Below are positions 62,241 through 64,000 of a DNA stretch of 64,000 bases, in pieces. Numbering within the stretch: the stretch's first letter is position 1; each line of letters opens with the position of its first letter. The DNA is taken from the NCBI GenBank assembly GCA_038405435.1, contig JBBYHZ010000001.1, one strand, 5' to 3'. Made by a program: the position numbers and the translations under genes. The notes under the pieces are model-generated. The model was not told where the DNA came from. It did no database searches and was given only the letters and a program-made list of their open reading frames with translations. Source of the DNA: Dryocola clanedunensis_A. GTDB taxonomy: Bacteria; Pseudomonadota; Gammaproteobacteria; Enterobacterales; Enterobacteriaceae.

Positions 62241-62537
62241 TTAATGTGCGACGAAATCCACTTTGTCGAGATTAATGGCCGTCACGTTGACGGTGACGTC
62301 CAGCTCCACGCTGAACGTGCGTCGTTCACGCTTCAGAAAGAAGAATAAAAAGGCCTCTTTCTTAACCTGTACCCGCGCCTGAACAAACTGCACATCCTGT
62401 GGCTCAATACGCAGTAAAATACGGGGTGATGACTTGAGCACCGTACCCTGAACGTGGTTCAGGGCGTCGGCAAAGGCTTTGGCTTTGCTGTCGCCGCGCC
62501 CGCTCACTCTCACTTTTTCGGAGAAGTGTTCTTTCAT
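62241..62537 (-). CDS. DUF4312 family protein
   Basis: 98-residue soluble protein, probably beta-rich (VRVSGRGDSKAKAFADALN, then SVELDVTVNVTAINLDKVDF). No cysteine or catalytic motif seen. It begins two bases after the stop of the SFCGS gene and 23 bp before DUF4311, so it belongs to the same transcript. Function unknown; possibly a cytosolic partner of the two membrane proteins. Confidence 0.85.
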   Translation of the reverse strand: MKEHFSEKVRVSGRGDSKAKAFADALNHVQGTVLKSSPRILLRIEPQDVQFVQARVQVKKEAFLFFFLKRERRTFSVELDVTVNVTAINLDKVDFVAH

Positions 62538-62539
62538 AC

Positions 62540-62902
62540 TCAGCTGCCGTGCTTCTTGTTCCAGGCCTGGACCAGGCGCTCGCCCAGCTCTTCTTTATCC
62601 ATAAAGCCAAAGCCCAGCACGTTGTTGCCTTCGTTAATCGCCGTCACGCCTTCCTCAACGGAGCGCATGCCGTATTTGGCTTTGTAGCCGTGTTTGGTCT
62701 GCGCGGTAATTGCGCCCGCGCCGCCGCTGCCGCAGAAGGAGATGCCGAAGCTGGCGTTCTCGGCTTTCATCACGTCGCCCAGCTTCATGTCGGCGGCCAT
62801 ACCAGGGATCACCACTGCACGGCCACCCGCTTTTTCGATCCCTGCCGCAACTTTCTGGCCTTTACCCAGACGATCGCCAATCACTACGGTAATTTGTTCC
62901 AT
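62540..62902 (-). CDS. SFCGS family glycine-rich protein (RpiB/LacAB-like signature)
   Basis: 120-residue protein named for its SFCGS motif (Cys57). Residues 53-115 align by eye with the core of RpiB/LacAB isomerases: GISFCGSGGAGAITAQ against GILICGTGVGISIAAN, then NEGNNVLGFG against NDTNVLAFG and a terminal VQAW against VDAW. In RpiB the matching Cys is catalytic and the loops bind sugar phosphate. It lacks the RpiB N-terminal DH motif, having GDRLGKGQKV instead. The ATG at 62902 with AGGAGA is the start. An isomerase or sugar-phosphate-binding role is inference. Confidence 0.85.
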   Translation of the reverse strand: MEQITVVIGDRLGKGQKVAAGIEKAGGRAVVIPGMAADMKLGDVMKAENASFGISFCGSGGAGAITAQTKHGYKAKYGMRSVEEGVTAINEGNNVLGFGFMDKEELGERLVQAWNKKHGS

Positions 62903-62919
62903 GTGTGTCTCCTGATTAT

Positions 62920-63255
62920 TCAAAGATTGTCTTTTGCGACTTCAAAATGTACCGACAGCAACCACGACTCTTCCGTCGGTAAATTGCCAAACAGATCCAC
63001 CACCTCTTTCGCCATCGCCAGCGAGTCAGGGGAGATCTCATCGAACAGCTCCTCCTCCACCTCCGGCAGCGGCTCACCGGTTAAAGACCGGTGGACCATG
63101 GCGCGAACGTGGGACTCGAGCATCTGCTCCTGCACCTCGTTCGGCGTGATATTTCTTGACTGATACAGCGCGCTGATAAACGCCAGGGCGTTTTCCGTCA
63201 GCTGCGTGGCATCACGACTTTCAGCTTCACTAACCTTTACCGCTCCGTTATTCAC
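62920..63255 (-). CDS. Stand-alone PRD domain protein
   Basis: 111-residue protein with one PRD (PTS regulation domain): the two conserved histidines would be His49 (LESHVRAMVHR) and His103 (WLLSVHFEVAKDN). No DNA- or RNA-binding domain is attached. The GTG at 63255, with GAGG eight bases upstream, is preferred; an open frame to a GTG at 63330 would run into the palindrome. First gene of the cluster, 17 bp before the SFCGS gene. It may compete for phosphorylation with, or bind, the PRD regulator at the far end. Confidence 0.78.
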   Translation of the reverse strand: MNNGAVKVSEAESRDATQLTENALAFISALYQSRNITPNEVQEQMLESHVRAMVHRSLTGEPLPEVEEELFDEISPDSLAMAKEVVDLFGNLPTEESWLLSVHFEVAKDNL

Positions 63256-63323
63256 ACCAGGTACCTCATTCGCTGCTATGGCTCTAAGGTATCGACGGGG
63301 GTTATTGGTTTGTAGCGAGTTGT

Positions 63324-63343
63324 TTTCCACTTCGAAGTGGAAA
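63324..63343. promoter_or_regulatory. Perfect 20-bp palindrome, candidate operator of the cluster
   Basis: TTTCCACTTCGAAGTGGAAA is fully self-complementary with no loop, about 70 bp upstream of the first gene's start and 65 bp downstream of the CRP-like site. Loop-free symmetry favours a DNA-binding dimer, such as the cluster's PRD regulator, over an RNA hairpin. Confidence 0.65.
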
Positions 63344-63360
63344 TCCCACCCTCGATAGTG

Positions 63361-63423
63361 ATCTATTCCACATAAAATGCAGGGATCACGATAATCCGCT
63401 GCTTTTGTGTGATTCAGGTCACG
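63361..63423 (-). promoter_or_regulatory. Predicted CRP-dependent promoter of the DUF431x/dga cluster
   Basis: CRP-like box TGTGATTCAGGTCACG at 63408-63423 matches TGTGA-N6-TCACA in nine of ten core bases. A -10-like ATAGAT on the minus strand (63361-63366) would place the start near 63354, putting CRP at about -61.5, a class I position. The -35 element is poor, as usual for activator-dependent promoters. Confidence 0.55.
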
Positions 63424-63527
63424 TGATTAACCGGTGAAATACATCAACGGCAGTGATGTTTTTTGCGTGAAAGTGTGACGTGGATGGATTTTTGAGTCGG
63501 TGATTGGAAAGGCTTATGGCAACAGCT

Positions 63528-63740
63528 CGCCGGATGGCGCTGCGCTTATCCGGCCTACAAAACCATTCGTGCCGTAGTGACGTAGGGTGGATAAGCGTCA
63601 GCGTCATCCACCAAAAGCTTTTGTTCGCAGTCTGCGAGGCGGGCCGCAAAGCTAAACCCGCCGGATGGCGCTGCGCTTATCCGGCCTACAAAACCATCCG
63701 TGCCGTAGGGTGGATAAGCGTCAGCGTCATCCACCGAAAA
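63528..63740. repeat. Duplicated BIME: two REP pairs in tandem
   Basis: GCCGGATGGCGCTGCGCTTA with ATCCGGCCTACAAAACCAT occurs at 63529 and again at 63660 (131 bp apart). Each is followed by a second palindrome GTAGGGTGGATAAGCGTCAG...CATCCACC. The two halves of each unit are different REP types in opposite orientation. Confidence 0.9.
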
Positions 63741-63792
63741 ACTGCCACATCCCGCCGATCCGGTACCAACGCGCTGCTCTCATAAACGGACA

Positions 63793-63825
63793 TTAGCCTT
63801 TGATGCAAATTGCATTATAAGCTAA
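63793..63825 (+). promoter_or_regulatory. Promoter with overlapping palindromes of the toxin gene
   Basis: TTAGC (63793) and GCTAA (63821) flank the near-palindrome ATGCAAATTGCAT. A TATAAG -10 box (63816-63821) sits inside, 17 bp after TTAGCC. The layout fits an autoregulated toxin-antitoxin promoter; the binding protein would be encoded beyond the window. Confidence 0.55.
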
Positions 63826-63844
63826 TATTTTCATGGAGAACCTC

Positions 63845-64000
63845 ATGGCATTTAACGTCATTTTGCACGACCTCGTTCCCGACGAGTTGGCTGCACAGCC
63901 GCCAATGATCAGAACCAAAATGGTCCGTCTCATCGATAAATTAGAGGCAAACCCAACCGCTTTAAGAGAGCCAGACAGTAAACCGCTCGGCAACGGTTTA
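63845..64000 (+). CDS. Gp49/HigB-like (RelE/ParE superfamily) toxin, N-terminal part (partial)
   Basis: The frame is open from an ATG with GGAGAA upstream to the window edge, 52 codons: MAFNVILHDLVPDELAAQPP, then VRLIDKLEANPTALREPDSK and PLGNGL. This is the start pattern of phage-derived Gp49-like mRNA interferase toxins, whose next residues are usually FELR. An antitoxin with an HTH-XRE domain would be expected directly downstream, outside the window. An in-frame ATG four codons earlier is less likely. Confidence 0.75.
   Translation, partial: MAFNVILHDLVPDELAAQPPMIRTKMVRLIDKLEANPTALREPDSKPLGNGL

Larger units (their letters stand above)
63256..63844. other. Intergenic region between the DUF431x cluster and the toxin gene
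   Basis: 589 bp without a credible gene. It holds, in order, a 20-bp palindrome, a promoter and CRP-like site for the minus-strand cluster, two copies of a REP-containing unit, and the promoter/operator of the toxin gene; each is listed separately. Confidence 0.8.

Noticed and set aside
63369..63400. Possible sigma-54 promoter upstream of the DUF431x cluster
   Set aside because: The best TGG/TGC pair lacks the invariant GG-N10-GC spacing, and the cluster regulator lacks an AAA sigma-54 activation domain.
63793..63993. 66-codon minus-strand frame opposite the toxin gene
   Set aside because: Antisense to a frame with a ribosome site and family resemblance.

Overview
The window is a stretch of Enterobacteriaceae chromosome. 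Almost every housekeeping protein reads as a close relative of its E. coli K-12 homologue. The several families of REP-type palindromes, the gar operon next to rnpB and the PmrAB pair between dacB and obgE suggest an Enterobacter/Lelliottia/Leclercia-like genus; the species cannot be fixed from sequence alone. No prophage, insertion sequence or CRISPR array is visible.

Region 1 (1-1.7 kb) holds the 3' part of nrdD and all of nrdG, the anaerobic ribonucleotide reductase and its activase. Region 2 (1.7-37.7 kb) follows the E. coli order from yraQ to sfsB: yraQR, yhbOPQS, the anaerobic ubiquinone genes ubiT and ubiUV, yhbW, mtr, deaD with the tiny upstream yrbN, nlpI, pnp, rpsO, truB, rbfA, infB, nusA, rimP, tRNA-fMet, tRNA-Leu, secG, glmM, folP, ftsH, rlmE, yhbY, greA, dacB, a PmrAB two-component pair, obgE, yhbE, rpmA, rplU, ispB and sfsB. 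These genes serve transcription, translation, ribosome and RNA maturation, envelope assembly and isoprenoid synthesis. argG and yhbX, which in E. coli lie between the two tRNAs, are absent.

Region 3 (37.7-49.9 kb) is more variable. It carries a secreted alkyl sulfatase with a divergent IprA/YaiV-type regulator, rnpB with a tandem repeat just downstream, the complete galactarate/glucarate catabolic genes garK-R-L-P and garD, and then an AT-rich patch with an exported SnoaL-like protein, a YmgB-family protein and an unrecognised Cys-rich protein. Region 4 (49.9-54.5 kb) is the conserved set rsmI, lpoA, yraN, diaA, dolP. Relative to E. coli the blocks yraQ-sfsB and rnpB-dolP are present in the same orientation but in swapped order, with nrdG now beside yraQ.

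Region 5 (54.5-63.4 kb) is the most interesting part: a minus-strand cluster reading PRD protein, SFCGS protein, DUF4312, DUF4311, DUF4310, metallohydrolase, DgaE-type ammonia-lyase, DgaF-type KDGP aldolase, periplasmic lactonase and a PRD/EIIB/EIIA regulator. DgaE and DgaF would turn 2-amino-2-deoxygluconate-6-phosphate into pyruvate and glyceraldehyde-3-phosphate. No recognisable PTS permease is present; two small membrane proteins of unknown function take its place. The SFCGS protein, by eye, carries the active-site signature of the RpiB/LacAB sugar-phosphate isomerase fold. A strong CRP-like site and a perfect 20-bp palindrome lie upstream. The window ends with duplicated REP elements and the start of a Gp49/HigB-type toxin gene.
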